Below are positions 8,839 to 17,627 of a stretch of 64,000 bases of DNA, piece by piece. Both the position numbers and the translations under genes were made by a program. The stretch is from Marinobacter bryozoorum (GTDB lineage Bacteria > Pseudomonadota > Gammaproteobacteria > Pseudomonadales > Oleiphilaceae), in NCBI RefSeq assembly GCF_023156245.1, contig NZ_JAKZAH010000001.1:124001-188000 (forward strand), given 5' to 3'. Position 1 is the stretch's first letter; each line of letters opens with the position of its first letter. Under the pieces are notes generated by a model. That model ran no database searches. It worked only from the letters and a program-made list of their open reading frames with translations, and was not told the origin of the DNA.

Positions 8839-9128
8839 ACTCGAAATTCCTGTATTCAAAACACTTACTTGATTGCCCTTTCAACAGCCCCGGAATCCGG
8901 TTGCCGCAAAGGACCTTTGGGAGGAAATACAGAACTGCGGATTCAAAAACAGGACGGATGCACTACTGCAGGAGAGAGATACGTCTTGGTTTATGAAATG
9001 CTTTACTGATCTTTCCTGATTTCCGACTGTACTCCTGCTTTTTCCGGAATACCAGCCCCTCAGATACAAAAAGTCACGTAGTTATACTTACAGGGCGGTA
9101 GCCTGTGACGGCCCCGCCCCGACATCAC

Positions 9129-9929
9129 TCACTGGCTGAAAATATCCTGGTAAAACCGCATGGTGCCTTCCCAGGAGCGCTCAGCGGCATCCTCATCGTA
9201 GCCAATGGGCATGCCGTGTTCCTCGGCAACTGCATCGGCACCGGGGTTCATGAAGGAGTGCTTCACTCCCGGGAAGCTGGTGACCGAGAAGTCGGCCTGG
9301 GCATTCTGCATGCTGGCCACGAAGCCGGCGACCTGGTCCGCGGGCACCATCTGGTCCGCACCGCCGGTGTATACCTGGATGCGTGCCTTGATATCACCTG
9401 GCCCTGGCTCGACAGGGCTGCCCAGGGCGCCGTGGTAGCTCACGACACCGTCGAGGTCCATGCCAAGCCGGGCCATGTTCAGGACCACCGCGCCGCCGAA
9501 GCAATAGCCCTGGGCGGCAATCCGGCTGCTGTCCACGGTGTCGTGCTGGCGCAGTTGGTCCATGGCGGCAGCAAACCGGGCCTGCAGGGCGTCCAGGTCT
9601 CCAGTGGCTTGCTTCATGAAGGCCTGGGCCTCAGCGGGGTGGTCAGTCACCTTGCCCTCACCGTACATATCCAGAGCGAAGGCGGTATAACCCGCTGCCG
9701 CCAGCTTCTCGGCCTGGTCACGGACGAACTCGTTGTGGCCCCACCATTCATGGACCACCAGTACGCCCGGGCGCTTGCCTTCGTAGGCATCGTTCCAGGC
9801 CATGTATCCGGTGAAGGTTTTACCGTCGACGGTGTAGTCCACGGTCTTGGTCTGCAACTCGGCGAGGGCCGCTCCGGCGCTCACGGACAGGGCGATGCCG
9901 GCAGCCAGCGGGGTCAGTTTCGACGTCAT
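9129..9929 (-). CDS. Periplasmic dienelactone hydrolase family protein
   Basis: A 266-residue alpha/beta hydrolase with a Sec signal peptide (residues 1-23, ending AGAALA-EL). The DLH-family triad is visible: Cys in GYCFGG (about 142), an Asp, and His in GVKHSF (about 225). The conserved HEWWG glutamate is near 61. Classical dienelactone hydrolases open lactones in chlorocatechol breakdown, but exported members like this one have no established substrate. The gene is transcribed alone, behind a palindromic candidate operator at 9986-10003. Confidence 0.88.
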   Translation of the reverse strand: MTSKLTPLAAGIALSVSAGAALAELQTKTVDYTVDGKTFTGYMAWNDAYEGKRPGVLVVHEWWGHNEFVRDQAEKLAAAGYTAFALDMYGEGKVTDHPAEAQAFMKQATGDLDALQARFAAAMDQLRQHDTVDSSRIAAQGYCFGGAVVLNMARLGMDLDGVVSYHGALGSPVEPGPGDIKARIQVYTGGADQMVPADQVAGFVASMQNAQADFSVTSFPGVKHSFMNPGADAVAEEHGMPIGYDEDAAERSWEGTMRFYQDIFSQ

Positions 9930-9985
9930 GGGTCAGTCCTTTTAACGTGGGTGACTTCGGTTTGCGAGAACATCCTTCAAGATCA

Positions 9986-10003
9986 TAGAACACTTCTGTT
10001 CTA
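9986..10003 (-). promoter_or_regulatory. Candidate operator upstream of the dienelactone hydrolase gene
   Basis: TAGAACA-CTTC-TGTTCTA is a perfect 7-bp dyad 57-74 bp upstream of the start codon at 9929. On the minus strand its end runs into TATGAT, a good -10 element, so a bound repressor would cover the promoter. No regulator gene is adjacent. Confidence 0.45.
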
Positions 10004-10028
10004 CGTGGCGAACGGTGTGGCGGATCGG

Positions 10029-10060
10029 GCTGGCGCTGAGCAAGGATTGCCAGCGCCAGC
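10029..10060. terminator. Strong hairpin downstream of the LLM oxidoreductase gene
   Basis: GCTGGCGCTG and CAGCGCCAGC form a perfect 10-bp stem around a 12-nt loop, about 35 bp past the stop of the oxidoreductase. There is no U tract, so it may stabilise the 3' end or act with Rho rather than terminate alone. Confidence 0.4.
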
Positions 10061-10093
10061 GGGAGGAGGGGTATAACCCGGTCGCCAGTCGGC

Positions 10094-11089
10094 TCAGAGG
10101 CTGTCCCGCACCCGGGCCAGGATATCCAGGGCGTGGCGGCGCTTGGCGGGATCGTAGAGATCCACCGTGAACATCAGCTCGTCAACCTCAACCGTTGCCA
10201 GGATCTGTTGCAGCCGGTCACCAACGGCTGCTTCATCGCCCAGTACCTGAAGGCCCAGGAAATCCTTCACCCCGGCTTCTTCCGCCGGGCTCCAGAGCCC
10301 GTCCATGGTGTCCACCGGTGGCTTCATCCACAATGGCTGCCCCCGGAACAGGGACAGGATGCGCTGATAGCTGGTGGTGCTCAGGTGCCTTGCTTCGTCG
10401 ACGGTATCTGCCGGTACCGCCGGCAGGCAGAGCATGGCGTAGGGGCGTTCGAGCTGAGGCGACGGCCGGAAGTGCTCCCGATAGACTGTCAGGGCCTCGC
10501 GGTAGAGCCTGGGGGCAAAGTGGCCGGCGAAGGCGTAGGGCAGCCCACGCAGGGCAGCCAGCTGGGCGCTGTAGAGTGATGAGCCCAGTAGCCAGATGGG
10601 CACGTTGGTGCCAGCGCCGGGAATGGCCTTGACCTGCTGGCCGGGTTCGAGGGGCCCCAGCAGTTCCTGCAACCGTTGTACATCGTCCGGGAACTGCTCG
10701 GCACCTATGCCGTCACGGCGCAGGGCCCGGCTGGTTATCGGGTCGGTACCCGGTGCCCGCCCCAGGCCAAGGTCGATGCGGTCGGGGTAGAGGCACTCCA
10801 GGGTGCCGAACTGCTCGGCGATCACCAGGGGTGGGTGGTTTGGCAGCATGACGCCACCGGACCCCACACGGATGCGTTCGGTCTTGCCAGCAATATGCCC
10901 CACCAGTACCGAGGTGGCAGAACTGGTGATGCCTTCCATGTTGTGGTGTTCGGCCAGCCAGAAGCGCTGGAAGTCCAGGCTTTCGGCATGGCGCGCATAG
11001 GCGACGCTGTTGGCAAGCGTCTGCGCGACGGAGTCACCCTCCCGGACGGAAGCGAGCTCCAGCAGGGAAAACGGTTTTGTGGACGACAT
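10094..11089 (-). CDS. LLM-class flavin-dependent oxidoreductase
   Basis: A 331-residue luciferase-like monooxygenase family protein. Typical features are [10 protein letters not shown] near residue 45, the glycine-rich [16 protein letters not shown] (about 75-90), and GRAPGTDP near 115, all matching the YhbW-like group. It would use reduced FMN. I chose the ATG at 11089, with GGAGTG upstream, over an in-frame GTG two codons earlier. The substrate is unknown. It may follow the phosphoketolase-like gene (200-bp gap, same strand), but no functional link is evident. Confidence 0.88.
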   Translation of the reverse strand: MSSTKPFSLLELASVREGDSVAQTLANSVAYARHAESLDFQRFWLAEHHNMEGITSSATSVLVGHIAGKTERIRVGSGGVMLPNHPPLVIAEQFGTLECLYPDRIDLGLGRAPGTDPITSRALRRDGIGAEQFPDDVQRLQELLGPLEPGQQVKAIPGAGTNVPIWLLGSSLYSAQLAALRGLPYAFAGHFAPRLYREALTVYREHFRPSPQLERPYAMLCLPAVPADTVDEARHLSTTSYQRILSLFRGQPLWMKPPVDTMDGLWSPAEEAGVKDFLGLQVLGDEAAVGDRLQQILATVEVDELMFTVDLYDPAKRRHALDILARVRDSL

Positions 11090-11288
11090 GAGCACTCCGG
11101 CATTGGTTTGAAAGATAGCAGGCAGCTTAGCACGCAGGCGCCCGGGTTTTCCGGATATGAACTAACCGGGTACAAGCTGTGCCCTTACCCAGCATCAGGA
11201 CATGCTGCTGAAGGCCCGGACTTTCAAGGGCTGGTCTGTATTGGGTGCTCCTTTGCTGTACTGTTTTTTGGCCCGGGGTAGCCTGGCG

Positions 11289-13703
11289 CTATTGGTTAAG
11301 CAGGGCCCCGGGCGCCCCCCGACCTTCCACGGCGGCAATTTCCACATCAGTGAGGAAGGTGGCCGGAGCCAGTCCCAACAGCTCCGCTCCCTGATACAGG
11401 GCGTGGGCCCAGGTGCACTGGTTGGCGAACAGCATGCCGGCTTCGTTCAGGGTGCCGCCCCGGTTGATGTAACCCAGTACCCGGCTGTGGCGAGGGTCAC
11501 CGCACAGGGTGCTGGCATGGCCCCGGAAAACCTCCGGTCGCATGTGGGTCAGCACGACCCGGTGATGGTAATGCCCGGGCATCAGCCGCTCACGATCGAT
11601 TTCGGGCAGGCACTGGGCCGCCTCGAAACGGTCCCGGGGCCGGCGGAACCGGCCTGGTTCCTGCACATAAACCAGCCGGAACGGGGTATTGGTATCCCGT
11701 AGCCGTTCGCAGGCGTGAATCAGTTCTGACAGCTGATAGGCGCCATTGGCGATCAGCAGCAGGGGGGTGCCTTCAGAGAAATCTTCGTCGACTACCTGGG
11801 CACCGGTGCGGGCCAGGCTGCGGGCTTCTTCAGCGGTAAAAACGCAGGGGCGGTCACGCTTGGGGATCACCATGCAGGCAAACTGTCCCCGACTGCCGTA
11901 GATGTCCGGCAACAGCGCCTGGGTGCTGTTGTAGTCGGCGGGAAATACCACCCGCACCATGTCGTTCATTTCTCCCAGAAGGGCTTCGCAGAAAGTGGTG
12001 TCCTGGTGAGACTGTTCGTTCTTGCCGTTTTCCCAGCTGTGGGAGGTGGCAATGACGGGAAAGCCAAGCCAGCGGGCGGGTCGGTCCAGTTCTTTCTGAT
12101 GGCGGGCAAATATGATCTCCTGCCGAATGGCGCCCAGCATCTTGACGCAGAAGGCTTCGTAGCTGGCCACCAGGTTGAGTCCGCCCTTGTTGGCGAGGCA
12201 GGCGGAGATGACCGCTTCTTCGTTAAGGGCGGTGATGATGCTGCCGTGAACTGCCTCGGTCTCGTTTTCGGGGTCGTCCACCCGGTGACGCAGGGCATGG
12301 AGAACGCCGCTGAGTTTGTTGCTGGCCAGTTCGTCCGGGTTGCCTACCCGTGGCCGGAGTTTCGGGTTGGCGGCCACCAGGGCCTGGAAGTAGTCGTCCA
12401 CCGCCAGCATCGGAGAGCAGGTATCACTTCGTGAGGGCAGTTCCGGCAGGGCCGGCGCCGCCGGATCGCGCACGGCCAGTGGGTGATCCTTTTCCCGGGG
12501 TCGCTGCTGGCGCTGGTGGTTGCTCAACAGGGTGATGGATGCCTGCAGGTCTGCCTCAGGGACATGAAGCAGGTCAGCGTGCTCATTGAACAGGTCCCGG
12601 GCGCGGGCGTCCAGTCGCGGGTTGCCCGGTAACGGCAGGTTATGGGAAGCGTTGCTTCCGGCCCCGTAGAAGCCATAGCCCTTAACGGTTTCGGCGATGC
12701 CGTAGGGTACCGGCAGGGGGTACTGGAGGCGGCCCTGGCTGTGCTCACGGCTGGCTTTCTTCAGCCTGCGCTCCATGGTGAATAAGGTACAGACAAAGGC
12801 CGCCGGGTCACGGCCATCGAAGCGGATGGGGTCAAAGCCACAGCGGCTTAAATGGGTAATGAACCCGTCAAGGCCCTCCCGGGTGCCCAGCTCTGTGCGC
12901 TGCTCGATGCGACGGCCGTTGGCGATCATTACCGGCAGCGGCAGGCCGCTGTCCTCTGCGCGCCACCACCGGGGGGCCCAGTCGCTGCCCCGCTGCTCCT
13001 CGGCCGCGCCGTCGGACAGAAAGGCGACCAGTGACTCACCGGGCAGGGGCATATGAACGTACTGCAGCTCTGCAAAGCCCAGGTAGCCACCCTCGATAAT
13101 GCCACCGGCCGTGTAGGGATTCACATGGCTGCCCAGGGGCGCCTCGGTACGACCATCCGCCTGCTGCCGATAGCTGTAGAAATCTGTGACCAGGTTGTCC
13201 AGCCCGTCCGCACCGCCATAACGGGCAGCCTGTTCCGGGTTCAGGTTTCCCAGCAGTACGTTGATGGCATCGATGGCGGCCACACAGTGGCCCTGCCCCA
13301 TCAGCCAGCTCCGGGTATCGCCGGTGATAGCGTTCAGGGCCATGTAGGCGGCATAGCCGGGAACCATGTTGAGGGCGCCGCCGGTGTGGCCTTCAGGGTG
13401 GCACTTGAAGTCGCAGGTTTGCAGGGGCGCACCGTCGGTGCGAACCCGTGCGGCGTAGGTCATGTGGACAACCAGCCACAAGCCTGCACTGGCCAGGCGG
13501 TCGAGGGCAGCCAGTAGCTGGTACACCGATGCTGTATCCGGCTGCAGTCCCTCGGCCACCAATTGCTCGGCCAGTCCCAGGACCTGCTGCTGGGTATCGG
13601 GCAGGTGGTGGATTACACCGTAGCCTCGCCGCCAGTGATCGAACGCCGGCTCCCGGGCCGCGACCTGGTCCAGCGTATGAAGATCGGCAAAGGGTTTACT
13701 CAT
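11289..13703 (-). CDS. Divergent phosphoketolase-like protein
   Basis: An 804-residue thiamine-diphosphate enzyme of the phosphoketolase family (XFP, which splits xylulose-5-P or fructose-6-P to acetyl-P). Blocks align with classical members but have drifted: GQGHCVAAIDAI replaces GPGHGGPA; LGSHVNPYTAGGIIEGGYLG corresponds to the SHVxPxTPGSxxEGGELG block; LSDGAAEEQ (about residue 228) replaces the ThDP signature GDGEAETG; SHSWENGKNEQSHQD (about 561) keeps the SHQD motif. The C-terminal domain is present. Some databases label such proteins 'xylulose 5-phosphate 3-epimerase' (from memory). The ATG follows GGAGG. No acetate kinase gene is nearby, so the in vivo reaction is open. Confidence 0.8.
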   Translation of the reverse strand: MSKPFADLHTLDQVAAREPAFDHWRRGYGVIHHLPDTQQQVLGLAEQLVAEGLQPDTASVYQLLAALDRLASAGLWLVVHMTYAARVRTDGAPLQTCDFKCHPEGHTGGALNMVPGYAAYMALNAITGDTRSWLMGQGHCVAAIDAINVLLGNLNPEQAARYGGADGLDNLVTDFYSYRQQADGRTEAPLGSHVNPYTAGGIIEGGYLGFAELQYVHMPLPGESLVAFLSDGAAEEQRGSDWAPRWWRAEDSGLPLPVMIANGRRIEQRTELGTREGLDGFITHLSRCGFDPIRFDGRDPAAFVCTLFTMERRLKKASREHSQGRLQYPLPVPYGIAETVKGYGFYGAGSNASHNLPLPGNPRLDARARDLFNEHADLLHVPEADLQASITLLSNHQRQQRPREKDHPLAVRDPAAPALPELPSRSDTCSPMLAVDDYFQALVAANPKLRPRVGNPDELASNKLSGVLHALRHRVDDPENETEAVHGSIITALNEEAVISACLANKGGLNLVASYEAFCVKMLGAIRQEIIFARHQKELDRPARWLGFPVIATSHSWENGKNEQSHQDTTFCEALLGEMNDMVRVVFPADYNSTQALLPDIYGSRGQFACMVIPKRDRPCVFTAEEARSLARTGAQVVDEDFSEGTPLLLIANGAYQLSELIHACERLRDTNTPFRLVYVQEPGRFRRPRDRFEAAQCLPEIDRERLMPGHYHHRVVLTHMRPEVFRGHASTLCGDPRHSRVLGYINRGGTLNEAGMLFANQCTWAHALYQGAELLGLAPATFLTDVEIAAVEGRGAPGALLNQ

Positions 13704-13944
13704 GGGAGCCTCCGGTGCGCCGGGAGTCTGCGCAGTGCTAGTCGTGCCAGGTGAGATCGATACCGTACGGGCTTCCTGGCTAAAGTTTGTCCAGTGAGGG
13801 CGCAGTGTAGCCCCCCGGCCGTGGCGGCATGTTGACCTGAGTCAGGGAGGAGGCGCGGCCGGCTTTTTGGTTATTATGTCCTTGTCAGGCATCAAGGGGA
13901 GGTTGAATGGGCGACCCTCCCGACTATCAGGAGAGTTCGACACC

Positions 13945-14427
13945 ATGATCCACCTGTTCACTACCGGCGGCACCATCGACAAGATCTACCACGACGCCAA
14001 CAGCGAGTTTGCCGTAGGCGACAGCCTGCTTCCGGAGCTGCTGGTGGAGGCTAACGTAACCGTTCCCTGGCGAATCACGGAACTGTGCCGCAAGGACAGC
14101 CTGGAGTTGACCGATACTGACCGCGCCGATGTTTGCGCTGCGGTTGCCGCTTGTTCCGAACAGCGGGTAATCGTTACCCATGGCACCGACACCATGCCTT
14201 TGACAGCCGCTGCCCTCAGCGATATCGGCGACAAGGTCATTGTGCTTTTCGGTGCCATGCAACCGGCACGGATGCGTCGCAGTGATGCGGTGTTTAACCT
14301 GGGCTATGCGATGGCGGCCGTGACCTTGCTGGAACCAGGCGTTTATATCGCCATGAACGGGGAAGTGTTTGAGGCGGGCAAGGTGCGCAAGAACCTGCAA
14401 GCCGGCAAGTTTGAACGCTGGGAGTGA
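13945..14427 (+). CDS. Stand-alone asparaginase N-terminal domain protein
   Basis: A 160-residue protein matching only the N-terminal domain of bacterial L-asparaginases, which are normally about 330 residues. Active-site threonines are in place: TTGGTID at residues 6-12 and THGTDTM near 75. The GAMQPARMRRSDAVFNL block near 104-120 is also conserved. The C-terminal domain is absent, and the reading frame ends cleanly at TGA with no further homology before rsuA. The ATG at 13945 follows AGGAGAG; earlier in-frame starts lack support. Asparagine hydrolysis is plausible but not assured without the second domain, which normally helps build the active site of a partner subunit. Confidence 0.85.
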   Translation: MIHLFTTGGTIDKIYHDANSEFAVGDSLLPELLVEANVTVPWRITELCRKDSLELTDTDRADVCAAVAACSEQRVIVTHGTDTMPLTAAALSDIGDKVIVLFGAMQPARMRRSDAVFNLGYAMAAVTLLEPGVYIAMNGEVFEAGKVRKNLQAGKFERWE

Positions 14428-14460
14428 CCAGCAGGTGCAGTGGGTCAGCCTTGTGTCTGC

Positions 14461-15153
14461 TCAGAGGCTGTCGATCTCGCTGTCGTCCAGGTGCCGGAAC
14501 TCTCCCGGGGGAAGGTCCGGGTCCAGGCCCAGGTCGCCGATGTGGTGGCGGTGCAGGGTTTCCACATGGTTACCTACGGCTGCGAGCATGCGTTTCACCT
14601 GGTGGTAGCGGCCTTCGGTAATGGTCAGGTCAACAACCCGGTCGCTGACGGTTGCGACGCTGGCGGGCCTGAGCACCTGGTCGTCGTTACGCAGCCGCAG
14701 GCCCCCACTCTCCAGCCGGTGTCGGGCGTCGTCAGTCAGGGGTTCTTTCAGGGTAACCCGGTAGGTCTTCGGGCAGTGGTGCCGGGGTGAGGTTATCCGG
14801 TGGGACCACTGGCCGTCGGATGTCAGCAACAACAGCCCGGTGGTATCCAGGTCGAGCCGGCCGACCGGATGAACCCTGGCCGCCAGGTCATCCGGCAGCA
14901 GGTCAGTGACCACGGGCTGGCTGGCATCCGTGGTGGCACTGAGCACCCCGGCGGGCTTGTTGAGCATCAGGTAGAGGTGTCCCGGGATCGCCACGGGTTC
15001 GCCGTCAAGGGCGACAGCCGTGTTTTCCGGAACTGGCTCCGAGGCCTTTCTGGCCAGCTGGCCGGCAACGGTGACGCGCCCGGCCGTAACGGCCCGGCGT
15101 GCTTCCTTGCGAGACAGGCGGGTGCAGCGGGCGAGGTAGGCGTCCAGTCGCAT
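14461..15153 (-). CDS. rsuA: 16S rRNA pseudouridine-516 synthase RsuA
   Basis: A 230-residue RsuA-family enzyme modifying U516 of 16S rRNA. An S4 RNA-binding domain occupies residues 1-60. The catalytic motif GRLDLDTTGLLLLT (Asp near 103) is followed by SHRITSPRHHCPKTY, which is near-identical to E. coli RsuA, and by the late EGRYHQVKRMLAAVGNHV block. The ATG at 15153 lies one base past the stop of the upstream gene (TGAGATG), so the two are probably translationally coupled. A longer open frame to 15351 overlaps that gene and is not used. Confidence 0.92.
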   Translation of the reverse strand: MRLDAYLARCTRLSRKEARRAVTAGRVTVAGQLARKASEPVPENTAVALDGEPVAIPGHLYLMLNKPAGVLSATTDASQPVVTDLLPDDLAARVHPVGRLDLDTTGLLLLTSDGQWSHRITSPRHHCPKTYRVTLKEPLTDDARHRLESGGLRLRNDDQVLRPASVATVSDRVVDLTITEGRYHQVKRMLAAVGNHVETLHRHHIGDLGLDPDLPPGEFRHLDDSEIDSL

Positions 15154-15154
15154 C

Positions 15155-16189
15155 TCAGGAACAATGCTCCCCGGCGGGCAGTGCCTGAAAGGTAGCCAGG
15201 CACAGCACCCCAGCCTTGCCGCTGAGCCGTGACCAGAAGGCGCTGAGTGCGTCTTCGCGCATGGTGGGGCGGGGCAGCTGTCGACTCGGTGTTGGCGAGA
15301 ATGCGCCGTCAGCCTCCTGCCGGGCGAGCTCAAAGGTAAACGGGTGTGCACCGGGCACGCCCAGCCGGATATCCGTAGCCATCAGGCTGCCATCCTGGAG
15401 TGCCACGTCCAGGAAACCACCGGTAAACCACAGCAGCCGCTGACCTTCCGGGAGAGTGGCCAGCTGGTCCATCAGTGACCGGTTGACGGGGAACCGTTCA
15501 ACACTCAGCGGCCGGTCAGTCTCCAGTGGTCCGGTGACAATCTCCAGGCGTTCGTCACCGGCCAGCACCGTTACCCGCCATAGCAGGGTGGTGAAGGGCA
15601 TGGGTTGCACCATCCGCGGGGCATCTTGCAACGCCTCCCCGGTGAGCTCCTGCTCGACATGGCGATCCACCAGGGTCTGGGCGCTGAGGGCCCAGACCAG
15701 GTAAAGGGAAGACAGGGCCAGTGCGATTGTCTGGCTCCTGAACGCCGGAGGCCTGATCAGTCCGGCTATGACGGCCACCAGTAACGGCAGCGTGTACAGC
15801 GGGTCAATAATGAAAATGCTGGTGGTGGCCAGGGGCGGGCCAATGGGCCAGAACAGCTGGGTACCATAGGTCGTCAGTGTATCCAGCAGCGGGTGGGTTA
15901 CCAGTATCAGTAACGTGAAGGCGAGCCATCGCTCCATCGACAGCCGTGGCTTCCAGCGGTGCAAGGCCAGCGCGATTACGACTGCCACGGGTGCCAGCAC
16001 GAACAGGGAGTGGCTGAAGCCCCGGTGTTGGGTGAAATTGGCGATAGCGGTGCCGTAATCGATCACCACGTCAAGGTCTGGCAGGGTGCCCAGTACCGCT
16101 CCGGTAACCAGGGCGGTACGACCAAGGGTGCGACCGGCCACGGCCCCGCCAATGCAGGCGCCAAGGGCGGCCTGGGTTATTGAATCCAT
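15155..16189 (-). CDS. YdjM-like membrane-bound metal-dependent hydrolase family protein
   Basis: A 344-residue inner-membrane protein of the DUF457/YdjM group. The N-terminus carries MDSITQAALGACIGGA, then LPDLDVVIDYG and HRGFSHSL, whose Asp and His residues are the presumed metal ligands. About five hydrophobic helices lie between residues 60 and 190, followed by a large C-terminal soluble part. The ATG at 16189 follows GGAGAAGG. The enzymatic activity is predicted only from family naming; no substrate is known. It is coupled to rsuA downstream. Confidence 0.85.
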   Translation of the reverse strand: MDSITQAALGACIGGAVAGRTLGRTALVTGAVLGTLPDLDVVIDYGTAIANFTQHRGFSHSLFVLAPVAVVIALALHRWKPRLSMERWLAFTLLILVTHPLLDTLTTYGTQLFWPIGPPLATTSIFIIDPLYTLPLLVAVIAGLIRPPAFRSQTIALALSSLYLVWALSAQTLVDRHVEQELTGEALQDAPRMVQPMPFTTLLWRVTVLAGDERLEIVTGPLETDRPLSVERFPVNRSLMDQLATLPEGQRLLWFTGGFLDVALQDGSLMATDIRLGVPGAHPFTFELARQEADGAFSPTPSRQLPRPTMREDALSAFWSRLSGKAGVLCLATFQALPAGEHCS

Positions 16190-16224
16190 AGTGACCTTCT
16201 CCGGGTCTTACCTGCCAGGGGGCA

Positions 16225-17514
16225 TCACGATGCTGAAGGTATGACGCCGAGGCTGTCCAGCAGTTCCGGGCCGGGGAAGCCGTCGGCTACCAGTCCTGCG
16301 CTAACCTGGTAGCGGCGGATTGCCGAGCGGGTCTTGGGTCCGATGATACCGTCCGGAGTGCCGGCCTCGAAGCCGCGCTCGTTGAGGGCTGCCTGCAGTT
16401 GCAACACATCGTCCCGGGACAGTGTTGGCGCGTCTTCGGGGGGAGGATTGCTCAGGTCGCCGGCACCGGCGATGCGATCTGCCAGGTGGCCCACCGCGAT
16501 GGCGTAGTATTCCGAGCGGTTCCAGCCCATGATGACCCGGAAATTGTCATAGGCCAGGAATGCCGGCCCACGGTGCCCGGCCGGGACCACGAGTTTGGCT
16601 TTAATGGGTTCATCGGCAAGGGGCTGGCCGTGTACGTCGGTAATGCCCAGGTTGCTCCACTGGCCCAGGGAGCGTCGGCCCTGGCCCGCCAGTGCGTAAT
16701 CGAAGTTGTCTGGCAGTATGACTTCCCGGCCCCAGCGGTATCCGGGATCCCAGCCCATGCTTTCGAGGAACCGGCCGGCGGACATCATGGCGTCCGGTAC
16801 GCTGTCCCACAGGTCCCGGCGGCCATCCCCGTCGGCATCCGTAGCATGCCGCAGGAAAACCGAGGGCATGAACTGTACATGGCCCATGGCACCAGCCCAG
16901 GAGCCTTCCATACGCTCCGGTTCAATGGCGCCTTCGTCCAGTATTTTCAGTGCCGATACCAGTTCGCCGGAGAAATACCTGCCGCGTCGCTGGTCGCAGG
17001 CCAGGGTTGCCAGCGCACTGGGGACGGGCATTTTTCCGAAATAGCTGCCATAGTTGGTTTCAAGGCCCCAGAAGGCCACCAGGTAGGCAGGTGGTACGCC
17101 GGTCTGGCCGCTGACCCGGTCAAGCAGGTCGCGGTGCTGTTCCAGCATCTCGCGGCCCTTCTCGATACGGGTTTCGCTCACGCGACGACCAAGGTAGTCG
17201 GCAAAGGTGGTGGTGAACTCGGGCTGGCGGCGGTCCAGTTCAATCACGCGAGGCAGGAATTCCACGTCAGCGAGAACCTTGCTGGCGGTGGCCGGGGACA
17301 CACCTTCGGCCACGGCGCGCTGTTCGATATCCTGCAGGCACTGCCCGAAATTGTCGGGTTCCTGAGGCACTGCCGGAGTCTCGGCGGCAGCCGCCGAGGC
17401 TATGAGTACGCCTGCCGTAACCAGCCCCAGGCGGGCACTGATACGACCTGAACGCAGGCGTTGCGGGTTAGGGGAAATCGACATCCACTGTCGGTTCTTG
17501 AAAATGTTGACCAC
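16225..17514 (-). CDS. Lytic murein transglycosylase, MltB family, with peptidoglycan-binding domain
   Basis: About 429 residues from a GTG at 17514 that has GGAGAGG seven bases upstream; an ATG ten codons later gives a more standard signal peptide but has no ribosome-binding site. The export signal ends near ASAAAA-ET. The catalytic glutamate lies in AFWGLETNYGSYFGK (about 150), followed by GAMGHVQFMPSVFL and the DADGDGRRD loop. A C-terminal PG_binding_1 domain (about 365-425) includes DGIIGPKTRSAIRRYQ. It would cleave murein glycan strands to anhydromuropeptides in the periplasm. It lacks an obvious lipobox, so it resembles the soluble family. Confidence 0.9.
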   Translation of the reverse strand: MVNIFKNRQWMSISPNPQRLRSGRISARLGLVTAGVLIASAAAAETPAVPQEPDNFGQCLQDIEQRAVAEGVSPATASKVLADVEFLPRVIELDRRQPEFTTTFADYLGRRVSETRIEKGREMLEQHRDLLDRVSGQTGVPPAYLVAFWGLETNYGSYFGKMPVPSALATLACDQRRGRYFSGELVSALKILDEGAIEPERMEGSWAGAMGHVQFMPSVFLRHATDADGDGRRDLWDSVPDAMMSAGRFLESMGWDPGYRWGREVILPDNFDYALAGQGRRSLGQWSNLGITDVHGQPLADEPIKAKLVVPAGHRGPAFLAYDNFRVIMGWNRSEYYAIAVGHLADRIAGAGDLSNPPPEDAPTLSRDDVLQLQAALNERGFEAGTPDGIIGPKTRSAIRRYQVSAGLVADGFPGPELLDSLGVIPSAS

Positions 17515-17534
17515 GTAATCCTCTCCGTTGGGTG

Positions 17535-17559
17535 AATCAGGCTTTATAGTAGCCTGATT
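17535..17559. promoter_or_regulatory. 25-bp dyad between divergent transglycosylase and REC-PilZ genes
   Basis: AATCAGGCT, a 7-bp TTATAGT spacer, then AGCCTGATT. The perfect 9-bp arms sit 21 bp from the transglycosylase start and 69 bp from the regulator start. The AT-rich centre resembles a -10 element. It could be an operator serving one or both genes. Confidence 0.4.
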
Positions 17560-17627
17560 GGGGTAATGATAAACAGCCCATGCCGGCTTCAGTGGCACCG
17601 GGCAGCAGTACAGTAAAGGGCGGTTTT

